In this document: piece by piece, positions 1 to 5,960 of the stretch | How positions within the stretch are numbered: the stretch's first letter is position 1 | Layout: the number at the start of each line of letters is the position of its first letter | DNA from: Betaproteobacteria bacterium | GTDB lineage: Bacteria > Pseudomonadota > Gammaproteobacteria > Burkholderiales > Usitatibacteraceae | DNA: 8,921 nt | Direction: 5' to 3' | NCBI GenBank assembly: GCA_012274175.1 | Contig: JAAOZZ010000176.1 | Span: 1-8,921 of the forward strand | Program-made: the position numbers and the translations under genes | Notes under the pieces: generated by a model | Told to the model about the DNA's origin: nothing | The model's input: only the letters and a program-made list of their open reading frames with translations | Databases searched by the model: none

Positions 1-427
1 ACTCGGCGCGGCGACCCGGGGGATGGATGTCGAAGGCGGGGTAGCCGTTCGGGGAGAAGGAGCGGTCCTCGCGCACCTTGCGCACGAAATCGTCGCGCTC
101 GGCGTCGGAAACGCGCCGGATCCGCTCCACCGCCTTCACGCCGGGGAAGCGGCGCGGGATGTCCAGCGCGGCGACGTAGCGCCGGAATTGCGGCCGCGTG
201 AGGCCGGGATCGTGGTAGGCGAGCGCTTCCAGGCCGTAGAGCACGTCCACGTAGCGCTGGATGCGCCGCTCGAGGAGGTCCGTGGCGAGTTCGGCGCGGC
301 CCGCGAATTGCAGCTCGCCCTCGCGCTGGGCCTGGCGCCCGGCAACGTACCACGCGAGCAGCGTCGCCGCGAGCGCGAAACCGAGCGCGGTGAGGGCGAC
401 GACACGGGGCCGCAGGAGTCTGGTCAT
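1..427 (-). CDS. CHASE-domain membrane sensor, N-terminal part only
   Basis: The visible 142 residues begin MTRLLRPRVVALTALGFALA, giving one hydrophobic segment at about residues 9-28 after a basic start, as in a signal anchor. The following extracytoplasmic part (about 30-142) resembles the CHASE ligand-sensing domain: a helix with E-R-R-I-Q-R-Y, then L-Y-G-L-E-A-L, Q-F-R-R-Y-V, the F-P-G-V-K-A-V-E core, and a later P-A-F-D-I-H-P-P-G. CHASE domains usually sit in front of histidine kinase or diguanylate cyclase modules; which one applies here lies beyond the left edge. The start is the ATG at 427, with GAGGA directly upstream (unusually close) and a TATAGT at 467-462 that could be a -10, without a clear -35. 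It is divergent from lysC. The membrane-sensor call is fairly safe, and the CHASE assignment rests on motif resemblance read by eye. Confidence 0.7.
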   Translation of the reverse strand, partial: MTRLLRPRVVALTALGFALAATLLAWYVAGRQAQREGELQFAGRAELATDLLERRIQRYVDVLYGLEALAYHDPGLTRPQFRRYVAALDIPRRFPGVKAVERIRRVSDAERDDFVRKVREDRSFSPNGYPAFDIHPPGRRAE

Positions 428-492
428 TCCTCGGTAGGGGCGCGGCGTGGGGGTGCCGTCCACTATAGACGAATCGCCCGGGAAGCCCGCCA

Positions 493-522
493 TTCCGATC
501 TTTCCCCCGCTCGCGATAAAAT
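493..522 (+). promoter_or_regulatory. Possible promoter of lysC
   Basis: TAAAAT at 517-522 matches five of six bases of the sigma-70 -10 element and stands out in GC-rich DNA. The best -35 candidate, TTCCGA at 493-498, matches only three of six with an 18-base spacer. A start near 529 would leave a leader of about 20 bases before the GTG at 550. No attenuator or riboswitch fits in so short a leader. Weak prediction. Confidence 0.35.
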
Positions 523-549
523 GGCCGTTTTGCCTGCCGGTTCCCCCAC

Positions 550-1809
550 GTGTCCCTGATCGTCCAGAAGTACGGCGGCACCTCCATGGGCAGCCCCGAG
601 CGCATCCGCGAGGTCGCGCGCCGGGTCGAGCGCTTCGTGAAGGAAGGCCACCAGCTCGTCGTCGTCCCCTCGGCCATGTCCGGCGAGACCAATCGCCTGC
701 TGGCGCTCGCCCGCGAGGTGAACCCGGACGCGAGCGCCCGCGAGATCGACGTCATCGCCTCCACGGGAGACCAGGTTTCCATCGGGCTTTTATCCATCGC
801 CCTGCAGAAGCTCGGGGTCAAGGCGCGCAGCTACACCGGCTACCAGGTGCCCATCCGCACCGACAACGCATACTCGAAGGCGCGCATCCTCGCCATCGAG
901 GAAGGCAACATCCGCCGCGACCTCGCCGCGGGGCACGTGGTCGTGGTGGCGGGCTTCCAGGGCGTGGACGAGGGCGGCAGCATCACGACCCTCGGGCGGG
1001 GCGGTTCGGACACGACCGGGGTCGCACTCGCCGCGGCGCTGAAGGCCGACGAGTGCCAGATCTACACCGACGTGGACGGGGTCTACACCGCCGATCCGCG
1101 CATCGTGCCCGAGGCGCGCCGCCTGGACACCGTGACCTTCGAGGAGATGCTGGAGCTCGCCTCCCTGGGCTCGAAGGTGCTGCAGATCCGCTCCGTGGAG
1201 TTCGCGGGCAAGTACAAGGTGAAGGTCCGGGTGCTCTCGTCGTTCACCGACGTGCATTCGACGGACATGGGCACCCTCATCACGTTCGAGGAAGACGAGA
1301 ACATGGAACAGGCCATCATTTCCGGCATCGCGTTCAACCGCGACGAAGCCAAGATCACCGTGCTGGGCGTCCCGGACCGGCCCGGCATCGCCTTCGCGAT
1401 CCTGGGTCCCATCGCCGACGCCAACATCGACGTGGACATGATCATCCAGAACGCGTCCACGGAGGGCATGACGGACTTCTCGTTCACGGTGCACAGGAAC
1501 GAGTACCAGCGCGCGATGCAGATCCTCGAGTCCCGGGTGAAGCCGGAGATCAAGGCCCGCGGCATCGTGGGCGACGACCGCATCGCGAAGGTCTCGCTCG
1601 TGGGCATCGGCATGCGCACCCACGCGGGCATCGCCTCGAAGATGTTCGGCTGCCTGGCGGCCGAGGGCATCAACATCCAGATGATCTCCACCTCGGAGAT
1701 CAAGACCTCGGTGGTGGTGGACGAGAAGTACATGGAGCTCGCGGTGCGCGTGCTGCACAAGGCGTTCGAGCTCGACAAGGCCCCCGACCAGGAAAAGATG
1801 CGGCCGTGA
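550..1809 (+). CDS. lysC: Aspartate kinase (aspartokinase), feedback-regulated monofunctional type
   Basis: This cytoplasmic enzyme phosphorylates L-aspartate with ATP, the first step towards lysine, threonine, methionine and diaminopimelate. The 419-residue length is normal for the short monofunctional class. The kinase domain (about 1-245) carries KYGGTS at 7-12, then S-A-M-S-G-E-T-N, S-T-G-D-Q-V-S, T-T-L-G-R-G-G-S-D-T-T and Y-T-D-V-D-G-V-Y-T-A-D-P-R. Two ACT regulatory domains follow (about 265-340 and 345-415; D-R-P-G-I-A-F and T-H-A-G-I-A-S-K-M), so inhibition by lysine and/or threonine is expected. The GTG at 550 is chosen because the conserved S-L-I-V-Q-K-Y-G-G-T begins immediately; no strong ribosome binding site precedes it. 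The stop codon overlaps the start of the downstream peptidase gene. A possible internal start for a separate regulatory subunit is listed separately. Confidence 0.97.
   Translation: MSLIVQKYGGTSMGSPERIREVARRVERFVKEGHQLVVVPSAMSGETNRLLALAREVNPDASAREIDVIASTGDQVSIGLLSIALQKLGVKARSYTGYQVPIRTDNAYSKARILAIEEGNIRRDLAAGHVVVVAGFQGVDEGGSITTLGRGGSDTTGVALAAALKADECQIYTDVDGVYTADPRIVPEARRLDTVTFEEMLELASLGSKVLQIRSVEFAGKYKVKVRVLSSFTDVHSTDMGTLITFEEDENMEQAIISGIAFNRDEAKITVLGVPDRPGIAFAILGPIADANIDVDMIIQNASTEGMTDFSFTVHRNEYQRAMQILESRVKPEIKARGIVGDDRIAKVSLVGIGMRTHAGIASKMFGCLAAEGINIQMISTSEIKTSVVVDEKYMELAVRVLHKAFELDKAPDQEKMRP
1288..1305 (+). promoter_or_regulatory. Possible internal ribosome binding site and start for an aspartokinase beta subunit
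   Basis: GAGGAAG at 1288-1294 lies 8 bases before an in-frame ATG at 1303 (codon 252 of lysC). In Corynebacterium and Bacillus type aspartokinases an internal start at about this place, just before the first ACT domain, yields a beta subunit made only of the regulatory part. The predicted product here would be 168 residues beginning M-E-Q-A-I-I-S-G. The site is seen in the sequence; its use is inference, because GAGGAAG also simply encodes acidic residues. Confidence 0.35.
1789..1808 (+). promoter_or_regulatory. Ribosome binding site and GTG start for the prolyl oligopeptidase
   Basis: AGGAAAAG at 1790-1797, inside the last codons of lysC, precedes the GTG at 1806. The GTGA overlap joins this start to the lysC stop at 1807-1809. 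Spacing from AGGA is 12 bases, a little long. This start is preferred over the in-frame ATG at 1833 because only the GTG gives a complete signal peptide. Confidence 0.5.
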
Positions 1810-3881
1810 GGCGCGCGCTCGCGATCGCCGCCATGGCCGCCACCGTCGCGCACGCTGCCCCTGCCCCGGCGGACGATCCCTACCTGTGGCTGGAGGACGT
1901 CGAGGGCGCGAAGGCGCTCGCCTGGGTGAAGGAGCAGGACGCGGCGAGCCGCGCGGTGCTCGAGTCGAAGCCGGAGTTCAAGCCGATCCACGAGAGGCTG
2001 CTCGCGATCTACAACTCCCACGACCGCATTCCCGCGGTGGTGAAGCGGGGCAAATGGCTCTACAACTTCTGGCAGGACGACAAGAGCCCCCGGGGCGTGT
2101 GGCGGCGCACGACGATGGCCGAGTACCGCAAGCCCGAGCCCGCGTGGGAGACGGTGATCGACCTGGACCGCCTGTCGGCCGACGAGCACGTGCTGTGGGT
2201 CTGGAAGGGTGCGACCTGCCTCTATCCGCGCTATAGCCGCTGCCTCGTGTCGCTTTCGAGGGGCGGCGCAGACGCGGTGGAGGTGCGGGAGTTCGATACC
2301 GTCGAGAAGCGCTGGGTGAAGGGGGGATTCGTCTCGCCGGAATCGAAGCAGGATGTGGCGTGGCGCGACGCGGACACGATCTACGTCTCGCGCGACTTCG
2401 GCCCGGGCACGATGACCCACGCGGGATACCCGCGCATCGTGAAGGAATGGAAGCGCGGCACGCCCATCGCGGCCGCGAAGACGACGTTCGAGGGCGAGGA
2501 GACCGACGTGGGCTCGAGCGTCTTCGTGGTGAACGAGCCGGGCCGCAAGTACGAGCGGCTGCGTCGCGAGATCACTTTCTGGGAAGGCGAGGAGTACCTG
2601 CGCGAGGGCGAGCACTGGATCCGCCTCCTGGTGCCCGCCGACGCCCGGGTCTCCATGGCCGACGGCTGGCTCTTCGTGCAGCTGAGGACCGACTGGAAGC
2701 CCGGCGCGGCGGCCTTCAAGGGCGGCTCGCTCATCGCCACCCGGCTGGACGCGTTCCTCTCGGGGGGGCGCGACTTCGAGGCCCTGTTCGAGCCCACGGA
2801 ACGGGTGGCACTGCAGGACTACGTGGCCACGCGCCATGTCATTGTGCTCGACCTGCTCGACAACGTGAAGAGCCGGATCGTGGAGGTGAGGCGGCGGGAC
2901 GGCCGCTGGGCGCATTCGGACGTCGCGGTGCCGCCTTCCTCGTCGATCGGGGTGAGCGCCTTCGACCGCGACACGAGCGACGACTACTGGATGACGGTCA
3001 CGAGCTTCGTCGAGCCCACGACGCTCTACCTTGCCCAGGCGGGCAAGCCGCGCCGCGAGAAGATGAAGGCGCTGCCGGCCTTCTTCGACGCGAAGGGGCT
3101 CGCGGTGAGCCAGTTCGAGGCCACCTCGAAGGACGGAACGAAGATCCCGTACTTCGTCGTGATGCGCCAGGACGCGAAGCTCGACGGCAGCCATCCCGCG
3201 ATCCTCTACGGCTACGGCGGGTTCGAGATCTCGATGACGCCCGGCTACAGCGGCACGATCGGCGCCGCGTGGCTCGAAAAGGGCGGTGTCTGGGTGCTCG
3301 CCAACCTGCGCGGCGGCGGCGAGTTCGGGCCCGCGTGGCATCGCGCCGCGCAGCGCGAGGGGCACCAGAAATCCTTCGACGACTTCATCGCGGTGGCCGA
3401 GGACGTGATCGCCCGGCGCATCACCTCGGCGAAGCACCTGGGCATCATGGGCGGAAGCAACGGCGGGCTGCTGGTGGGGGCGACCTTCATCCAGCGTCCC
3501 GAGCTCTTCAAGGCGGTCGTCTGCCAGGTGCCGCTGCTGGACATGGAGCGCTACAACCACCTGCTGGCGGGCGCCTCGTGGATGGGCGAGTACGGCAATC
3601 CCGACGATCCCGCCGACTGGGCTTTCATCTCGAAGTACTCGCCGTACCAGAACGTCGCGAAGGACGCGAAGTACCCGCGGGTCTTCTTCTTCACGTCGAC
3701 CCGCGACGACCGCGTGCACCCCGGACATGCGCGCAAGATGGTCGCGAAGATGGAGGCCCAGGGCCACGACGTCCTCTACTACGAGGACACCGAGGGCGGC
3801 CACGCGGCCGGCTCCACGCCCGCGCAGCAGGCCTACATGTGGGCGCTGACCTATACCTTCCTGCTGAACGAGCTGCGCTGA
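1806..3881 (+). CDS. Secreted prolyl oligopeptidase, serine peptidase family S9A
   Basis: It cleaves short peptides after proline, probably in the periplasm. The 691-residue product starts with a signal peptide (basic R-R, hydrophobic A/I/M/V stretch, A-H-A-A-P with cleavage near residue 17). The mature N-terminus reads D-D-P-Y-L-W-L-E-D, the classic opening of the family. Residues of about 80-430 form the beta-propeller that limits access to small peptides; about 450-691 form the alpha/beta hydrolase. Visible there are YGYGGF (468-473), R-G-G-G-E-F-G, GGSNGG with nucleophile S551, W592 (equivalent to the tryptophan stacking on the substrate proline), D634 and R636 in D-D-R-V, and H666 in E-G-G-H. 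Catalytic triad: S551, D634, H666. All key residues are present and the length is standard. It overlaps lysC by 4 bases, so translational coupling is likely although the functions differ. A hairpin follows 2 bases after the stop. The same frame stays open upstream across lysC, but that is not coding. Confidence 0.95.
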   Translation: MRRALAIAAMAATVAHAAPAPADDPYLWLEDVEGAKALAWVKEQDAASRAVLESKPEFKPIHERLLAIYNSHDRIPAVVKRGKWLYNFWQDDKSPRGVWRRTTMAEYRKPEPAWETVIDLDRLSADEHVLWVWKGATCLYPRYSRCLVSLSRGGADAVEVREFDTVEKRWVKGGFVSPESKQDVAWRDADTIYVSRDFGPGTMTHAGYPRIVKEWKRGTPIAAAKTTFEGEETDVGSSVFVVNEPGRKYERLRREITFWEGEEYLREGEHWIRLLVPADARVSMADGWLFVQLRTDWKPGAAAFKGGSLIATRLDAFLSGGRDFEALFEPTERVALQDYVATRHVIVLDLLDNVKSRIVEVRRRDGRWAHSDVAVPPSSSIGVSAFDRDTSDDYWMTVTSFVEPTTLYLAQAGKPRREKMKALPAFFDAKGLAVSQFEATSKDGTKIPYFVVMRQDAKLDGSHPAILYGYGGFEISMTPGYSGTIGAAWLEKGGVWVLANLRGGGEFGPAWHRAAQREGHQKSFDDFIAVAEDVIARRITSAKHLGIMGGSNGGLLVGATFIQRPELFKAVVCQVPLLDMERYNHLLAGASWMGEYGNPDDPADWAFISKYSPYQNVAKDAKYPRVFFFTSTRDDRVHPGHARKMVAKMEAQGHDVLYYEDTEGGHAAGSTPAQQAYMWALTYTFLLNELR

Positions 3882-3883
3882 AG

Positions 3884-3910
3884 GAAAATCGGGGACAGAC
3901 CCCGATTTTC
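3884..3910. terminator. Perfect hairpin, copy 1 of the dispersed palindrome; likely bidirectional terminator
   Basis: Arms 3884-3894 and 3900-3910 pair perfectly (11 bp) around the 5-base loop ACAGA. The stem is GC-rich in its upper part and A/T at its base, so it ends in a short T run on either strand. It lies 2 bases after the peptidase stop, between convergent genes. Its inner 22 bp (3886-3907) recur inverted at 8732-8753. Elements of this kind are abundant in many proteobacterial genomes and can stop transcription or protect mRNA 3' ends. The structure is seen directly; the role is inferred. Confidence 0.8.
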
Positions 3911-3912
3911 TC

Positions 3913-3965
3913 TCCCTCTCCCTTGGGGGAGGGCCTTAGGTACCTCCCTCTCCCTTGGGAGAGGG
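3913..3965. repeat. Two copies of a 21-bp near-palindrome (CCCTCTCCC / GGGAGAGGG type)
   Basis: Copy A (3913-3933) and copy B (3945-3965) differ at one base and are spaced 32 bases start to start. Copy B folds perfectly, 9 bp (3946-3954 with 3957-3965) around TT. The right arm of A can also pair with the left arm of B, so alternative folds are possible. A partial further unit (GGGGAGAGGG, 3968-3977) runs up to the stop of the GGT-like gene. This looks like a compound intergenic palindrome cluster of the REP/BIME sort, with no coding capacity of its own. Confidence 0.75.
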
Positions 3966-3977
3966 TCGGGGAGAGGG

Positions 3978-5687
3978 TCAGTCCCCTGCGGCGTTGCCGC
4001 CGCGGCGCGGATCGGCGGCGCCGATCCAGCCGTTGCCCACACGCTCGATGTAGCCTGCGCCCGAGGGCAGCGGCGCCGATTCCACGACGTGGCCCAGCGC
4101 TCGCAGCGCGGGCGCAAGGCGCTCGGCTTCGCTGCCCGCCTCCACGAGGATCTTGCCCGGCGTAGCGGTCGAGAAGTGTCCGCGTGCAATGGCCTGCGCG
4201 GGTGTCGCGCCGCGGGCGAGGATCTCGATCCAGCCCTGGCTCACGTAGTCCGGGATGCGCCCGCCGCCCGCGGAGCCGCCCGCCGCGACGGGCCGCCCGC
4301 TCGCATCGAACACGATCGTGGGCGACACCGAGGTGAAGGGGCGCTTGCGCGGCGCCATCGCGTTGGCGATCGACTGCCCGGGGCGCGGCGCCGCGGAGAA
4401 ATTCACCAACACGTCGTTCAGCACGTAGCCGTCCACCATGAGGCCCGAGCCGAAGCCCAGGTTGTTGGTGGTGGTCATGGCGACCACGTTTCCCGCGCCG
4501 TCCGCCACCGTGAGCTGGCTCGTGCCGCCCATGGCCAACTCCTTGCCCGGCGCAAGCGAGGCCACGACGCCCGGCGGCGTGCCCGCCCTGGGCGAAGGGT
4601 CGGCACGCAGCGCATCGATCGACTCCGCGCGGGCGCGGACATAGCCGGGCGACACGAGCCCGGCCGTGGGCACGGGCGTGAAGTCCGGATCGCCCACGTA
4701 CTTGCTGCGATCGGCGCGCGCGAGCTTGCCCGCCTCGAGCCAGAGGTGCACGAATCGCGGGTCGCCGAAGTCGTATGCGCCGCCGGAACGCTCCTCGAGC
4801 ATGCCCAGCACCTGCAGCAGGTAGATGCCGCCATAGGAGGGCGGGCCCAGGGTGCACAGCCGATACGCGAGGAACGACCCGCACACCGGCGCGCGCTCCA
4901 CGGGCCGGTAGTCGCGCAGGTCCGAAGGCGTCATGAACGTGGGAAGCACGCCGTGATGGGCGGCCTCGACGATGCGCTCCGCCCCGCCGTCGGCGAGCAG
5001 GCCGTCCACGCCGCGCTCCGCGATGCGCCCGAGCGTCTTCGCGTATTCGGGATTGCGCACGAGGCTTCCCACCGGCAGCGGCTTGCCGCGCGCATCGAAG
5101 TACAGGCGCAGGTCCGGGTACTGGGCCAGGTTGACGTGGTCTTCCTCGACGACTCGGTGCAGGAACTCGGGCAGCGCGAAACCCCGTTGCGCGAGATCGA
5201 TCGCCGGGCCGAAGAGGTTCTTCCACGGCAGCTTGCCGTAGCGTCGGTGGACCATTTGCAGCACCGGAATCGTGCCCGGCACGCCGACCGAACGCCCGCC
5301 GCGATACACGGCATCCCGGGGCAGAATCGCGCCGTCCACGCCAGTGCGCAGGCTCGCGGTGGTGTGCGAGGGCGCCGCCGCGAGCCCGTCGAACGACGTG
5401 AGCTTTGCGCTCGCCGCATCCCAGTAGAGGATCGCCGTGCCGCCGCCGGGCCCGGACATCTGCGGCTCGACCAGTCCCAGCACCATCTGCGCGGCGACGA
5501 TGGCGTCGATGGCATTGCCGCCGCGGTCGAGCATCTCGAGGGCGGCTTTCGTGGCGTAGGGATTCGCGGTCTGGGCGATGCGCGGTGTGGGCGCGGCCGA
5601 CGGGTGCTCGGGAGCCGGCTGCCGCGGTGCCTCGGCGCACGCCGCGACGAGGCAGAAGAGAAGAATCGCGGCCGGTTGGAGCTTCAT
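3978..5687 (-). CDS. Gamma-glutamyltransferase-family lipoprotein with altered substrate site
   Basis: This is an Ntn-hydrolase of the GGT family (569 residues; E. coli GGT has 580) that should self-cleave before T389 into a large and a 181-residue small subunit. The ATG at 5687 gives MKLQPAAILLFCLVAAC, a lipoprotein signal with lipobox V-A-A-C (C17) and no Asp at +2, so an outer-membrane anchor is likely. Family marks: N-P-Y-A-T-K-A-A, G-G-N-A-I-D-A, P-G-G-G, G-G-T-S-Q (T389), T407, N409, F-G-S-G, T-S-V-S-P-T-I-V (452-459), G-S-A-G-G-G-R. Compared with E. coli GGT (numbering from memory), R114 is L102, Q430 is V426, D433 is N429 and S462 is T452, while the nucleophile, T409, N411, S463 and the glycine pair are kept. 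Autoprocessing and amide hydrolysis are therefore plausible, but gamma-glutamyl specificity is doubtful; a glutaryl- or other acyl-amidase is an alternative. It converges on the peptidase gene and diverges from tRNA-Ser. No strong ribosome binding site is seen. Confidence 0.9.
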   Translation of the reverse strand: MKLQPAAILLFCLVAACAEAPRQPAPEHPSAAPTPRIAQTANPYATKAALEMLDRGGNAIDAIVAAQMVLGLVEPQMSGPGGGTAILYWDAASAKLTSFDGLAAAPSHTTASLRTGVDGAILPRDAVYRGGRSVGVPGTIPVLQMVHRRYGKLPWKNLFGPAIDLAQRGFALPEFLHRVVEEDHVNLAQYPDLRLYFDARGKPLPVGSLVRNPEYAKTLGRIAERGVDGLLADGGAERIVEAAHHGVLPTFMTPSDLRDYRPVERAPVCGSFLAYRLCTLGPPSYGGIYLLQVLGMLEERSGGAYDFGDPRFVHLWLEAGKLARADRSKYVGDPDFTPVPTAGLVSPGYVRARAESIDALRADPSPRAGTPPGVVASLAPGKELAMGGTSQLTVADGAGNVVAMTTTNNLGFGSGLMVDGYVLNDVLVNFSAAPRPGQSIANAMAPRKRPFTSVSPTIVFDASGRPVAAGGSAGGGRIPDYVSQGWIEILARGATPAQAIARGHFSTATPGKILVEAGSEAERLAPALRALGHVVESAPLPSGAGYIERVGNGWIGAADPRRGGNAAGD

Positions 5688-5745
5688 ATCGGGCAGGGAC
5701 GTCGTGAGCCGAACCCCGATCATCCCATCGACGGCCCGGGGGTCG

Positions 5746-5753
5746 GTTATAAT
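5746..5753. promoter_or_regulatory. Symmetric -10 element between the GGT-like gene and tRNA-Ser
   Basis: On the plus strand 5748-5753 is a perfect TATAAT, placed so that transcription would start about 5 bases before the tRNA. On the minus strand 5751-5746 reads TATAAC, five of six matches, directed at the GGT-like gene with a leader of about 50 bases. The core TTATAA (5747-5752) is self-complementary. No good -35 is seen on either side. The tRNA promoter call is strong because of position; the minus-strand use is speculative. Confidence 0.65.
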
Positions 5754-5764
5754 TTCGCTTCGCC

Positions 5765-5858
5765 GGAGAGATGCCCGAGTGGCCGAAGGGGGCGCCCTGC
5801 TAAGGCGTTATATGGGCTTAAACCCGTATCGAGGGTTCGAATCCCTCTCTCTCCGCCA
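5765..5858 (+). tRNA. tRNA-Ser, anticodon GCU (reads AGC/AGU)
   Basis: All parts of a class II tRNA are present. The acceptor stem is 5765-5771 with 5848-5854, discriminator G5855 and encoded CCA 5856-5858. The anticodon stem is 5792-5796 with 5804-5808 around CTGCTAA, anticodon GCT at 5799-5801. A long variable arm (5811-5816 with 5823-5828) is typical of serine. The T arm is 5831-5835 with 5843-5847 around TTCGAAT. The discriminator G and long variable arm are the known serine identity features. A perfect TATAAT lies 11 bases upstream of the mature 5' end. No obvious terminator follows, so transcription could continue into the next gene. Confidence 0.97.
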
Positions 5859-5960
5859 ACCTTTCCCAGTCGCTGCTCTTTCCACCCGGTCCCGATTCAG
5901 GTTCGCGCAAGACAGCGAGAACATGCTCCCGTTCGACCCGTGGAACCCACCTTCTTCCCC

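Noticed and set aside
447..1805. Open frame continuous with the peptidase gene across lysC, suggesting an 1144-residue fusion
   Set aside because: In this stretch the frame is the +1 frame of lysC and gives a low-complexity R/G/H-rich product. The signal peptide at 1806 and the intact lysC show the true boundary.
1083..3803. 906-codon open frame on the minus strand opposite lysC and the peptidase gene
   Set aside because: H/R/V-rich translation without domains, antisense to a well-supported gene; a product of high GC at third positions.
3913..3965. Two similar 21-bp repeats as a start of a CRISPR array
   Set aside because: Only two imperfect copies with an 11-base spacer and palindromic purine/pyrimidine composition; this fits an intergenic palindrome cluster.
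3691..5640. 649-codon minus-strand frame overlapping the GGT-like gene
   Set aside because: It is another frame of the same strand as a gene with clear family motifs; its translation is R/A/G-rich and featureless.
5688..5723. Upstream in-frame ATG at 5723 for the GGT-like gene
   Set aside because: It would place 12 polar residues before the lipoprotein signal; the ATG at 5687 gives a standard lipobox at residue 17.
5831..5858. tRNA-Ser 3' end as an attachment site for an integrated element
   Set aside because: No second copy of the tRNA 3' end and no integrase gene are seen in the window; flanking genes look chromosomal.
4089..5960. Plus-strand open frame leading into the propeller gene, suggesting a 924-residue protein
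   Set aside because: It runs antisense to the GGT-like gene and through the tRNA. The signal peptide at 5961 marks the real start.
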